A stretch of DNA of 64,000 nt from Leptodactylus fallax (taxonomy: Eukaryota; Chordata; Amphibia; Anura; Leptodactylidae): NCBI GenBank assembly GCA_947044405.1, contig CAMRHE010000068.1, forward strand, positions 622,001 through 686,000, read 5' to 3'. Made by a program: the position numbers and the translations under genes. Shown one piece after another: positions 48,214 through 62,200 of the stretch. Within the stretch, counting starts at the first letter, position 1, and every line of letters starts with the position of its first letter. The notes beneath the pieces are model-generated. The model saw only the letters and a program-made list of their open reading frames with translations. It was not told the DNA's origin and ran no database searches.

Positions 48214-49440
48214 ATGGGTGCTGTGTATACAGTATACATGTGTGTATGGGCTGTGTATACAGTATACATGTGTGTATGGCCTGTGTATACAGTATACATG
48301 TGTGTGCCCTGTGTATACAGTATATATGTGTGTATGGCTGTGTATACAGTATATATGTGTGTATTGTGGGCTGTGTATACAGTATACATGTGTGTATGGC
48401 CTGTGTATACAGTATACATGTGTGTATGGGCTGTGTATACAGTATACATGTGTGTATGGCCTGTGTATACAGTATACATGTGTGTATGGCCTGTGTATAC
48501 GGTATACATGTGTGCTATGGCCTGTGTATACAGTATATATGTGTGTATGGCCTGTGTATACAGTATACATGTGTGTAGGCCTGTGTAACAGTATACATGT
48601 GTGTATGGCCTGTGTATACAGTATACATGTGTGTATGGCCCCATGTGTGTATGGCCTGTGTATACAGTATATATGTGTGTGTATGGGCTGTGTATACTTA
48701 TGACCGTGTATATATGTGTGTATGGCCTGTGTATACAGTATACTATGCTGTGTATACAGTAACATGTGTGTATGGCCTGTGTATACAGTATACATGTGTG
48801 TATGCCTGTATACAGTATACATGTGTGTATGGCCTGTGTATACAGTATATATGTGTGTATGGGCTGTGTATACAGTATACATGTGTGACCACATACATGT
48901 GTGTATGGCCTGTGTATACAGTATACATGTGTGTATGGCCTGTGTATACAGTATACATGTGTGTATGGCCTGTGTATACAGTATACATGTGTGTATGGCC
49001 TGTGTATACAGTATACATGTGTGTAAGGGCCTGTGTATACAGTATACATGTGTGTATGGCCTGTGTATACAGTATACATGTGTGTATGGCCTGTGTATAC
49101 ATATCATGTGTGTATGGCCTGTGTATACAGTATACATGTGTGTATGGCCTGTGTATACAGTATACATGTGTGTGTATGGCCTGTGTATACAGTATATATA
49201 TGGCCTGTGTATACAGTTCATGTGGACCTGTGTATACAGTATACATGTGTGTATGGCCTGTGTATACAGTATATATGTGTGTATAAGTGTAGAGGTGGGC
49301 TGTGTATACAGTATACAGATATATAGACATGTGTGTAGGCAAGGGAGGGGAACAAATTATGGGCTGTGTATACGGTATATATGTGTGGATGGGCTGTGTA
49401 TACATATACAGTGGGTATGTGTGTATGGTCTGTGTATACG
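48214..49440. repeat. 30-bp minisatellite over 1.2 kb
   Basis: About 38 copies of a 30-bp unit starting ctgtgtatacagtatacatg with frequent 1-8-bp indels. The alternating purine-pyrimidine sequence with the GTATAC palindrome gives Tyr/Cys/Val frames on one strand and Thr/His/Tyr frames on the other, up to 338 codons, which are not genes. Confidence 0.95.
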
Positions 49441-49778
49441 GTGTGTGTGTGTGTGTGTATATATATATCTGTATACAGTGTGTAATAACATTGTACAACA
49501 TTGGTGCAAATTAAACGGCCGGACCGGCACAGGGAATGGGAGACTTATATAGAAGCTGTGGCCTCTTCATAAATCTGTCGGAAGTCCCGGCAACAGATTG
49601 GAAGTTTACACCAAGCAGAAACTGGCATAGATTTCCATTCTCACGTCAGGAAACTGGTGGGAGATAAATATGTCAGACCGAGGTGTGAACGCCTCTACCC
49701 TCTCTGATTCTCGCCCTCTGACATTCGCACAATGTGGTGGGTGAGACGTGGAAGGATAGATCAAATTGTCCCATAGAG

Positions 49779-49819
<41 letters not shown>

Positions 49820-49949
49820 TAAAAATATATACACATACAGTGAGTGTGTGTTGTGTCTATTATTCTGTGTGTGACTTATCTAGAATATAACAGAGTTATT
49901 ACACCTTGTATGGCATAACTTTCACAACTTTGTTTTTTACAGCATGCTT
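49441..49949. repeat. GT-rich simple repeats
   Basis: (GT)n blocks at about 49,441-49,460 and 49,782-49,820, with TA-rich tails. No gene was recognised. Confidence 0.6.
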
Positions 49950-50330
49950 GCCCAAAAGGCATGGCGCGGGTGGGCAGATTTATTATTATTGACCCCATAA
50001 TTCTGGTGTAAATGATGCAGGAACTATACGCCAGCTGCGAGCCGGTGCCCCTCATTTATGAGTAGATGTGCGTCCTCCATCCACATGGGAGACATAAAGA
50101 CCACTGTGCGGACAGTATATATATATGTGTGTAGACAAGGGGGCAGATTTATGCATTTTTCCATTATGTGTCAGCCATGACACTTTCTTTGAAAAGGGGG
50201 CTTGAGGAGAGTGTGCAGGGGCGACCAGATTTATTATCCTTTAGTAAATGATGCAGGAAATATACTCCAGCGTTTCTCTCCAGGGGATCGTCCCGGTAAA
50301 CCCCTGCTCTGGCGATAGGGGCCAGCCCCG
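49950..50330. repeat. Dispersed repeat, family of 1-180
   Basis: Two tandem relatives, each with 'agatttattat', 'gtaaatgatgcagga' and an E-box-like ccag motif, matching the repeat at the window start. Confidence 0.5.
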
Positions 50331-50572
50331 GAGGTAAGGCCATTATTATTAAGGTATATTCGCGCTCCCAATATACCCGACAGCTCCGTCCTGTTTACTA
50401 TAACATCCCGGACGTGTTCTGCCGGTACGACAGTAGAGCACAAGGTGCTGTCATGAGAAGTATTCCGCTAAGAAGCCCTTAGGCTAAATTCACACACAAC
50501 AATTATTTTCAGCACAAAAATATTTCTAAAGTTTTTGCTTTATCTTGAGGTGCCGCAGCACTCCTGGCTAGA

Positions 50573-50805
50573 TTAAAGGGGTATACCGTGACTTATCCAT
50601 AGAATAGTTCACCATTGTCAGATTGTTGGGGGTCCAACCCCATTGATCAGCTGATTGAAGGGGCCACAGTGTACCAGGCACAGCGCCGCACATAGCGTAG
50701 TGGCTGCACCAGGTAGTGCAAATGAATGGGACTGAGCCGTATAGGGTCATGTGACTCTTCCCTGAGCACCATAGTTTTTCAATCTCATGATTGGTGGGGA
50801 AAACA
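50573..50805. mobile_element. Truncated TTAA-type MITE, family A
   Basis: The left end TTAAAGGGGTATACCGTGAC and the core 'gaatgggactgagccgtat' are present. The right end is lost. Confidence 0.55.
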
Positions 50806-50896
50806 ATTTAGAAAATTTCAACTTTTCTTTAAAAAAAAAAAATAAAAAAATTGGTTAATATGCAAATCAATAAGAGTACAGATTGATAATGTCCCT

Positions 50897-51255
50897 TTAA
50901 AGGGAACCTTTCACCAATTTCAACCAACTTACATTCTTCAATAGTCTCTCCTCCACTGATTCTGAGGCAGTTGGAATTTCTTCTTTAGCCCCCACCGTTC
51001 CTGAGCAATCAGTTCTGTTAGTTTCAGCACTTAATATGCCAGTTAGGTTATCTACTTTCTGGTGGGCGGTCCTGAGCTGGAACAGAGTCTGGGACAGCCC
51101 ACTTGCCTGTAAGGAGCCTAATTAGCATATTGTCTGTGAAACTAACAACACTGATTGCTCGGGAATGGTGAGGGCTAGAGAAAAAATTCCAACTGTGCTG
51201 AAATCAGTAGAGCGCCGTCTATTGAAAGATAGAAAGGGGTGGAAGGTCGTCTTAA
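50897..51255. mobile_element. TTAA-type MITE, family C
   Basis: Starts TTAAAGGGAACCTTTCACC and ends at TTAA (51,252-51,255). The interior matches the element at 61,579-61,958 closely (for example cccccaccgttcctgagcaatc, and 'ggtgagggctagagaaaaaa'). Confidence 0.7.
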
Positions 51256-53243
51256 AGTGAGATACTATGGCGCTGTTGACCTTGTTTGGTTGCCGGAGGC
51301 AGAATATAGAATTTGTACAGAACTCGTTCCCCCAGATTCCTGATGTCTGATTTCTCTTGGCCTGTGAACAGTTTTTACCTGGGTGTTGGTGGGACATGTT
51401 ACAGAATGTCAGCCGGGCCCGTCGTGCGTCAAGGTGAATGTTTTCTGTCAGCCGGGCACAGGGTAAAAGAACCTCACCAGCCGTCCTAAAATACCTTGTG
51501 GGTGATGAGTCCTGTGAGTCACGTATGTAATGTACCTGGGCAGTATTACGTAACCCCACGTCTCACTTGTTGCAGTCATGGAGTGAAACAACAGCCGCAA
51601 AACCACAACATTTTTGTAAAAATCCCGTTGCTTGGGCAGGTCGTGACGTAGAATATGTGGAGGTGCAGAAGTTCCTCAGGACTGGTAACAAAAATCAAAT
51701 GGGATCGCACCGATCGATGTCACATTTGCACGCAGTTTGCTTTCTCTCCCTTGCATAGACTCACCTATTTGTCTGGAACTTTGGATATGGGTCACACCAA
51801 AGGATTTTTGGTGTAACTACAGGGGTCGCAGCTAAGACCCGGCCCGGAAGCCAGGGGGCTCCACACGTCCCCTTTACCACACTAGGACTGGATAAACTTA
51901 TTTGATCACCTTTATAATCCCCTTTGTTGGTCGGCAGTCTGCGCATCATAAATTTATTTCCCCTGCCCTCTGGTGCACTTGAGTGAGAAGATTTATGATG
52001 CACAGCCTTCCACTGTCAGAAAAGAGAGCATTAACCAATTCATGGCAAAAATAGCATTAGTGGGAGGAGGGATTCTGTGGTGTTGGAGTACTCCAGACAA
52101 CACAGCTGACACGCCCGAATTCAGGGCCCGCCACCTACTGGATCCATGCTGGGCCAAGAAGAACCTACTTCTAACCATTCCTTTCTAAAGTCAACCTAAC
52201 ACCTGACTGATCTGCAGGGGCAGGTTTGTCCATAACTCAATCCCTGAATTGCCCCAGGGGGCCCCACAGTGGTGGATTACATTATGGATCCCCCCCATCC
52301 TCCAGGGGGCACCACACTCTACAACTGGATGCGGAATAATATCTGGATGTCATGTCCTGATGTCATTCAACATCTGGATGAAGTTTACGGCGCCCACTGG
52401 AGGCCGAAGTGGAGGTGGCCCTAAACAGGAGTGGGGTGGATGAATGAATATCAGCGTTACCTGTTAGAATCAATAGTTTAAAGTTGTGACCCTAAGAGGG
52501 GGCAATGTACCCAATAAAGGGGGATTTCTTGTCCTTCAACTGGGTGGGCACTTCCTGTAAAGAGGTGTGGCCTAAAATTTTGATTAGGGGGGCCCCAAAG
52601 CATAATTTTGTTTGGGTCCCCTAAAAAGACAAAGGCAAACATGGTTCCATGCACCATAATTTGTGGAAAAAAATTGGGCATAAACATACAACAGTATGTA
52701 AGTGTTAAATTTCCCTGCAGCACCTCCACAGGACAATTGAAGCATTACACAGTGCTGATTCAAACTGATGGGTTGCTTATGTAATGCAGGACAGAAAGGG
52801 TCCTCCAGGGCAAGACAGTGGCCAAAAGATGAGGATCTTGGGCAGAGGACCCCCCTCTCTTAACTCAGAATTTTCTAATGGAGGTATAAAAATGGGTTCT
52901 TTAAACCAGGCCACCCCTTTAAGCTGATCACAAAGTCCCGCTGCTGATTGTAGACAGTCCTATGTGGTTGTCTCATCGTACATGGCAGGATACTGGCAGC
53001 AGTCTCCAACAAATTCATCATGATCAAGGTGTCTCGGTTTCTGATGACTTAGAGGGGATAGAATGAGGCTTATGACAGCTGCAGGTGCGTCCTCACGTCA
53101 CAGCCAAGTATTCAGCCCCAGGGGTGTGGGCCGGTCTGTGTCACACAAGGTTTGGCTCCAGATCCTCCTCCTAGTGTCAGGAGAAGCATAACCTACTCCC
53201 TGCGGAGAGCAGATCCCTGTGATTTCAAGTGGAGACTGTCAGC
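51256..53243. other. Intergenic DNA and Link-receptor 5' flank
   Basis: No gene was recognised. The last ~100 bp before 53,244 are the likely 5' UTR of the downstream receptor gene. No TATA box is evident there. Confidence 0.35.
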
Positions 53244-56200
53244 ATGACCGTCCGAACCTTACACCTCGCTATCCTCATCACAATCATCGGGGTCGCATGG
53301 TCTTCAGATTCTGTACAAGGTGAGTGTCATAGAAGGAATGTCTATTCTATCCGTCATACCTGAGTCTACTATCTGGCCCTGGTGCCTCAGGGGTCCCAGA
53401 AGCCCCTCTACCACACTGACTACCAGTGTTATTATTGGTAGTCAGGAGGGGAGGGGGGATCTGATAGATTTGCACGTTATGCCTTAGGCCGTATAGACTT
53501 TAGGCTACAGGGCGACATGTTGTATGACTTGTCTGAGACTTGCTGTCACGCAACTTTTTTAGGCTGACATCTTGGGCTACGTTGCGACTTGGGCCGTGAC
53601 TCCAATCGTGCAACTCCTTCAGTAATGTAAATGAATGGGGTCACGTTGCGACTTAGCTACTGCGACACCTAGTCGCAACAAAATTGAGCGATCCTTTTGC
53701 TCTACTGTTTCAAATTGCAACGTGAGATGTGACCATCTCAAGACTGCTGGACTTTGGTCGCAACTGACATGCAACCTTTTTAGAACTTTTTGACTTAGAT
53801 GGAAGACGCATGCAGCTGCGACTTGACCGTTTCTGACAACCAATTCTCAACCCTAAAAAAGTTGTGTAAGTCACAGGTGAGCTGCGCAACTTTTTTAGTC
53901 ATGAGACTTGCAACTTTTTTAGTCATGCAGCTACAAACAGTCAGGTCACAGATGTGTTGCAGTTCTGATGCAGATTTAACTGCACCATGTGCATGCACCC
54001 TAAGTTTACCTTGCACATCTGTGCACCTGGACAAGCAGCTGTGCAGGGATTTGCAGGCAGGCCCAATTAAAGTGCAGGGGGCGCTACTGAGCAGGGAAAA
54101 AACAATGAAGGGGACCCAGTGCTAGAGTAACCCTATCCCCCTTCATTCTCAGTGGCGCAGGGGCGTGCACAGATATCATACCAAAAGTGAAGTGCTCCCC
54201 CTAGTGGCGGCTGCTGGAAAATGCAGCAGATCAATGCCAGGAAGCAGGTGAAGTTGATCGGGGCCTAACCCCAGGGGCCCCATAACAGCAACATTGTCTG
54301 TCTACATGATTAGCATGCCACAGAATGGGGTCTCCCAAAATCCACTGATCATAAAGTGATGGCTTACAAGTTAATAAAGGGGAATACCCCTTTAAAATGG
54401 GGGCACATGACCCTTGGGTTAAAGGGGACACTACGTTCTCCTGACCACTGTAGCCCCTGGTTGGTCTCCCATGTATATGACCGTTGTTTGAGACTAGAAA
54501 TAAAAATTATATCCTTCTCCTCTTCCAGAAACAGCGCCCCTCTTGCCCCTAAGTTTGTGTCAGGTATTGCGGATCTGCACATTTATGTGAACTGCAATAC
54601 CAGACACAGCCATGTGTGGCGCACCACCAAAACAAGAAAACTTACATGTATGAGAATGTTCCTGTTCTCTTAATAGGTTAATAAGAGCAGCAGTTTGTGC
54701 TCCAGAGCTGCAGTTCCTGCTCATATGTGGTTTATGGGGGGAAATTCTGCACCAAAATCTGCATGCAATCCTGACTGTGTGAATAGATTCTAAGCAATGC
54801 CATGAATTTTCCATTTTTTGTTTTTTTTCCAGTAATTTCAGGAGTGTTTATGCCGCTCAATATCTCAGTGGATTATGATGGTGCCAAAACGGCCTGTGCC
54901 AGGCAGAACAGCAGACTAGCCACACTGGCGGAGATCACCTCTGCGTTTAGAAATGGCTACGAGTACTGCAAGTAAGTAAGACAGACAACGTGAGAGCGGC
55001 ACCGGGCGCTATGCTGGGGTGCACTTTAGGTGAATGCGCCACGTCTCCAAACATGTGTATGCCCCATGACAAAATTCTGGAGCATTTTATCTTAACTTTT
55101 CATTGTGGCATCCCTCTGTTATTCCTCCTGGAAATGTATACATAAAATGACAACTGGGTGTTTCAAGTCACTTTATCATTGGGCATGTTACTGCGCACTC
55201 TGACACTAACCAGTTAGTGCTGGTAGTGTTACAGTATGTAGGGACACCCTATCCCTATTAGTTTTCTCAGTTCCGGGAGGAATAACAGGGGAACGGCACA
55301 ACACAGACTTCTCAGAAACAATGCTCCATAATTATTTGATGTAGAATACAAGTATTTAGTGGGTTGCTTACAAATATCCTTCTATACCACATGACATAAT
55401 TCTGCAGCATTTTATCTTAACTTTGCATTGTACTGTCCCTCTGTTGTTCCTCCGGGAAATGCATAAACAAAATGACAACTGGGTGTTTCAAGTCACTTTG
55501 TCATTGGGGCTCATTCCAGCACACTCTGACTCTATCCATTCAGTGCTGACAGTGTCAGTGCATTTTCAAGGAGAGTAACAGAGGAATGGTACAATAATCC
55601 TCCAGAATTGTTATTAGTATTTAGTGTGTTAATTAAAAACATACTTTTATGCCCCGTGACATAATTCTGGAGCATTGTATTTGTAATATTGCATTGTGTT
55701 GCCCCTCTGCTGTTACTCCTGGAAATGCATAACTAAAACGACAACTGGGTGTTTCAAGTGACTTTGTCACTAAAGCTCACTGCACCCTCTGACACTATCC
55801 AATCAGTGCTAGCAGCGTCATTGCATTTCCAGGAAGAATAACAGAGGGATTGTACTCAAAATGTTAAGAAACATTGCACCAGAATTGTTATTTTATGCGG
55901 AATACAATTATTTAGTGTTTTGATTAAAATAACTTGCCGTTTTGTGTACCCGGCTCCTATGCGTGCCTCCAAACAAACATAACTAGGGACTAGAGTAAAG
56001 CTGCTCATAGGCCAGGCTGCAATACCAAGCACAGCCCTTAGACAAGAGTGGCGCTGTTTTTGGAAATAAAGCAGATACTCCTAATCTCATACAGACTGTT
56101 TGTAGTCTGTAGTCATGGAGATATATAGGTCTGGATAGGAGCTGCGGACACAATACGGTGGTGAGTTTTTAATGTGTATTCTTATTCTTTTTTTTAATCA

Positions 56201-59200
56201 GGTGGGGCTGGATAGAGGAGAAGAGGGTTGTCATGCTCCGTCTGACGCCCTTTGAGGCGTGTTCAGACTATAGTGTTGGTATTTTGATGAGAGACTGTCC
56301 GAATATCAGATACACAATTTGTTGGAATATTTCCTCAGGTGAGTTCATACGGGCAGACATCCTCATTGACAACCATCAAAGGTTAAAGGGAACCTGTCAG
56401 CTTTCCTGCCACATCATGAAATGACTGTGTTCCTCTGTTATCCCTCCTGGAATATATTAACATCTGGGTATTACCATTCCCCTTTTATCAGTAGGGCATG
56501 GCATGTCACAGTCTGACACTGTCCAATCAGTGCTGATAGTGTCAGATTGTGTTGTCAATTGACTCATGCATTTATTAATTTCCAGGAGGAACAACAGAGG
56601 AACATGTTATTTCATGGAGAAAACAAGACATGTCAGGAGAGCTAACCATTGCTTACTTTGTTAAAGAACTGTCTAATTTTGCAACGTTTCAACCCCCCCA
56701 CCCCCCTGTAAGCCCCTGTACATATAATGCTAAACTCTTGACCCTGGCCTTAGCTCAAAGGTCCTGGAGACGCGTCATAGTAGACAAAATATATGCCCCC
56801 CTCCTAATATCTAACCATACTCGGCTGGTCATAAGTCTATGGCTTGGCTTGTCCGGTTTGGGCTCCTGAGCAGAACAGCCTGGATCCTTTTGCCCCATGT
56901 GGGAGATGGATTGGGTATGATCTAGGCCCGGTTAGCACTTCCAATATGGCGGCTGGCCCTCACCCAGACTGGTTACAGATTTTGAGGGACACATAGGAGT
57001 TGTATACCGTGCCTGTATAGTGGATAGGACTTTACATACGTGTACCATGGACTAATGACATGCTACCATTCTGTATACTCAGGTGCTGTGCTCCAGCTGC
57101 CCATACCGACCAGACTCATCCCCTCATACGAAAACGCCAGCAAAACCTGCACTGAAAATGGATACACTATAGCCACAAAGGAGCAAGTTGAAGCGAATGC
57201 AAACAACATAAGCAGCTTGTAAGTTGGACAGATCTGTGTGTGAATGGGGGCTACTCAGTTCATTCATCCTGATCTTCCTGGTTCATCACTGCCAGTACTA
57301 CAATGACACTTATATACGACGCATATATACAGCACATACTGCTGTAGGAAACCTTAGTTGCGTACCTGAGAGGCTTCTAGTTTCGATGATGCCTCCCTGT
57401 GATCACTAGGCCAGCTGTTTGCTTGTTTTCTGATATAAGGAATGTCTCCCTGCCTGGTATTTAAAGGGAGTTGTCATCAGAACCCAACATATTAGCCCAG
57501 CCCTGCAGATAGATAGGTTAGGGTCACCTGAATCAAACAGTGTTTTCCCCTTGTGAATCGGAGCCTCCGTTACTGAGATATTGCTGTTTGTTTAATATGC
57601 AAATGAGCTGTTTGGAGAAATGGCGACGTCCTTGCGTACTGACCAAAACAGCAATATCTCGGTAACGGAGGCAGCGATTCGCAAGGGGAAAACACTGTTG
57701 GATTCAGGTGACCCTAACCTATCTATTTGCGGGGCTTAGAGAATATGCTGGATCTGGTGACTGATTCCCTTTAATTGGGGTGTCCAAAACTTCCGCACAG
57801 GGAATTAAGAGGTTAAGGAAACAAGTTGCTGATTTTAAAAGAGTTGTCCAGCGCCACATCTTCCCACTGGTTTCATGGGGGATTGCAGCTCACCTCCACT
57901 GACGTCAGTGGAGCTAATCTGCAATACCAGACTCAACCTAAGGACAGGGGTGGCGCTGGACAACCAATTGAAAAACATTTTTTAGATGGATGTGCGTTAT
58001 TGCTGTATACAGGGTGTGACGATGTAGTAGAATGAATGCGTTATCATCTGTATTTTTGCTCCCTTCAGGTTTTCATGGTATAACTGGGGAGTTGGACAGG
58101 CGATTAATGGGAATTTTGTTCCGGATACCTGTGATGATACGTTGAGCCACGCCTCTGCCTTCTGTTATAACCCAGCCTGTGAGTACTTGCCTGACCGAAA
58201 AGCTTGGAAACCATCTAAAGGGGTCTTATGGGACTTAAAGGGGTTGTCCGGGAATAGGTGCGACCCAAGGGGCAGCCTGGGTAGGTGTAAAATTAGGTGT
58301 AGAAATTAAGCATACCTGTCTCTGTCACCCTGTTCTCCACCATCGTTGCCCTTCTGTCTTGAGACTCACGTGACCACTGACGCCTGTTAGAGGCATCAGC
58401 GGTTGCCGGAGAGGAACCAGTGACGTATGTGAGTGATGTCATCTGCCCCTCTCCAGTGACTGCTGAGCCCACTTATTGGTCTTGGGCCCTCCCATGGGCT
58501 GCTCCAATTCCTAGAAAACTCCTTTAAATATTAATAACCTATCCTTGGTATTGTCATTGACATCAGATTGTCGGGGGTGCGACCACCACCGATCAAAGCA
58601 GCCACGGTGTTCAGGTGAGGGCAACTTCCACTTCACAGACTAGTGATGTCATGTTCATCAGTTACATGGCCTGTGTGCAGCTCAGTCCCATTCAAGTGAA
58701 TGGGGCTGAGCTGCAATACCAAGGACAGCCACTACTATACAATGTATAGCGCTGTGCTTGGTAAGTAGTGAAGAGACCGCAGTGCTCATCTGAATACTGT
58801 AGTCTCTTCGTAGAGCTGATAGGTGGGGTCCGGGGGTGTCTTCGATCTTCGAATGATGACCTGTCCTAAGAATAAGTCATCAATCTGTAAGCCTGGAAAA
58901 CCCCTTTAAATGAGTTGTCCTATTTAACAGATGGATAGGTGATAAGGGTCTGATGGCTGGGGGTACTACTGAGCACAACAATGGGGGTCCCATATTCCGT
59001 GTTGGAATGAAGTGTCCTCTACACATGCATGCCGCTGCGCCCCCTACAGTCTATGGGCTCATTAGGATAGGCGAGCACTGCACTTGTCTATCCCCACCAG
59101 TCCCATAGGAATTAAATGAAGAGGCAGTGCAGGACTCCATACAGAGACAGGACCCCCATATTTATGATTGACGGGGACGCCTGAGATCATATAACTTATC

Positions 59201-62200
59201 ACGTACACGCTCGCGCCTGCCACGTGGGAGGAAACCGAAATATAAAGGTGAAATACTCTGCACTGCGAATGTCATATAACTCATGTATTATATTGTGTTC
59301 TCTCCTAGTATCTGATGTCCTTATACCAAACGACAAAAAAAGTAGGTTCCAGTTATTAACACTTTCTTGTTCCTGTTTTTGTGACTAGTTCTAGATTTTG
59401 TACATAAGGAATTATAGTATAGAGACATCTATCACTTTTGTTCTCACCTGTTTTTATTTTCTGATTGTAGATTTTTTATTCTATTTTCTGTCCATGATGA
59501 TGGGGGCGGCCATCTTGCCTGAGATCCTCCTCTGCTCTGTTAACAGCATTTAGTGATATGCTTTACAGTAGACTCATGGCCATAGATATATATTGATGGC
59601 CTATCCTTAAAAGAATGTGTTGACAATTTTTTAAATTTATTTATTAATACCAATACCTCTTTTATTCTACTGTTTTTATTTTCTGATTGTAGATTTTCTT
59701 TTATTCTATTTTCTGTCCATGATTATGGGGGCGGCCATCTTGCCTGAGATCCTCCTCTGCTCTGTTAACAACATTTAGTGATCTGCTTTACAGCACAGTC
59801 ATGGCCATAGACGGCAATAGACTGGAGCCGACTCATTGAGGTCTATGGGATATTTTTCTCCCATAGGGAGGGGGAGGATCTATTGTCAGTAGTGGAGGAT
59901 GGTTCAGCATACCTCCTAAATTTCAAAAGACAGAAAGAGGGACAAATTGGGTGGTGCGCCATGCGCGTCGTGGCATATTTAGCTCCAACCACTTCTACGT
60001 CAATTCTGCCCATTTTTATTTGTACTCCCACATAGTATAATGCTCCTACCGTCACCCTAACATTATATGCCCCCACATTATAATATTCCCCTCCAATTGC
60101 CCCACAGTATGAAGTCCCTCTTGTCGTGCCCCAGTTTAAACTGGGGGCAACTAGAGGGGGACATTAAACTGCGGCAGTTGGAGGGGGACATTAAACCATG
60201 GGGGTAGCTGGAGGGGGACATTAAACTGGGGGGCAACTAGAGGCAGACATGTACCCCTCCAGCTACCCCCACGATTTAATGTCCTCCTCCAGTTGCCCTC
60301 ACTTTAATATCATCCTCCATCTGCCCCTAGTTTAATGTCCCCCTTTCATCTGCCACCAATTTAATGTCCCCCCTCCATCTGCCACCAGCTTAATGTCCCC
60401 TCTTTATCTGCCACCAATTCAATGTCCCACTTCATCTGCTACCAATTTAATTGCCCCCCTACATCTGCCACCACTTTAATGTCCCCCTTCATCTGCCACC
60501 AGCTTAATGCCTCTCTTCATCAGCCACAAGCTTAATGCCCCCCTTCATTTGCCACCAGTTTAATTTCCCCCCTACATCTTCCCTCAGTTCAATGTCCCTC
60601 TTTATCTCTCCCCAGTCTAATGTACTCCTCAAAGTTTAACATAATAAAATCACTGATACTCACCTCTCCTTGCTCTCCTGCCACTCTGTGCAGTCTCTTG
60701 TCCCGGACTGTTCAGGGAGCTGCAGGTGCGATGTGAGCCTCCCGGGGCCGGAGCACACAGAGGCACAGTGGTGAAGCAGGAGCTGTCCACGGACGACTCC
60801 TGCTTCACCATTGTATTCAACTCATCTGTGTCCTCTCCAGACGCAAATGAGTTGAATCTGGGACATACCTCCCGCCAACCAGGACGGCAGGACAGGACCC
60901 AGAATTTGGGACTGTCCCACAGAATCCGGGATGGTTGGGAGGTATGGGTTCAGTGGTGTTATTTATACAGGTGTTATCTTCTGTAGTAATCCTATCTGTG
61001 ATGTAAATGAAGTGACTTTCCCTACAGAATAGATAAGTGCCAGTCTATTGTTAGGCTTAGTGGCCAGTGTACAAATTGAAGGATATACTACTTTATTATT
61101 TATAGAGAATATGTATAAAAACATGGTTTAAAAAATAGTTCATTTTTGGTGACACATTCACTTTAAATCTTCACTGTTTGCCTCTTATTCTCTACAGCCT
61201 GGAAGAAGATCGCCATTGGTTGTATTATTGCATTTATATTTCTGATATTACTATTCGCCGCTGTATTCATGAGAGGGTGAGTATCAGAAAATCCCCATCC
61301 CGCAACCCCTGGTATTATATATAGAGAAATCACCATTAATGCGGTGTCTGTATTACTAATGGAGTAACCTGGAATCCGTAGACATTATATCAGCCTTCCC
61401 ATAGCAGCAAACCTAAATTGGCTGATAACAGGGAACAATAGATATTTCATGCATAGCCAATGAAATTTGTAAAAAATACGTTTAGTAACTTTAGCTCCCC
61501 TACACAATCCAATGACCTGAGCCGTCGTCTAGTTGCTCTTTGCTGAAGCTGACACAGGGGGTTAGATTAGAGGATGTCTTAAAGGGGATATTCACCATCT
61601 CCACCAACTCCAACTCTTCGAATCCTTTAATAGTCACCGCTCCACTGATTCTGGCACAGTTGGAATTTTTTCTCTAGCCCCCACCATTCCCGAGCAATCA
61701 TTTCTGTTAGTTTTAGCTCCCAGTATCCTAATTGGGCTACCTACTGTTAGGTGGGCGGTCCTGGGAATGAAGAGAGAGTCTGGGACCCACCCACTTGGCA
61801 GTGGAGAATCAAATTAACTTATTGGGTGCTAAAAGTAACAACAATGATTGCTCGGCAACGGTGAGGGCTAGAGAAAAAATTCCAACTGTGCCAGAATCAG
61901 TAGAGGAGGGGCTATTAAAAGATGAAAAGATGTGGAGGTGGTAAAAGGTCCACTTTAAAGGGATTGTTTGAGATTAGAACAGAAGGATCTGGTTTTTTTT
62001 TCCACATAAATAGCGCCATCGATAGGTTGGGTGTGGCATTGCATTCACTTGAATGGAGCTATGCTGCATTACCAGACACGGCCATTGGATAAGGATGGCG
62101 CTGTTTCTAAAGGAGAAAAAAAAAAGCATGGGATAAGAGATAAGTGTCTCAATACTAGGGGTCCGACCACTGAATAGGGTTGCCATGTCCCCTGTGTGAA

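Noticed and set aside
48075..49552. Open frames of up to 338 codons on both strands
   Set aside because: They are translations of the 30-bp tandem repeat, whose period is a multiple of three. The residues repeat as YTVYTGHTHM-type units with no complexity.
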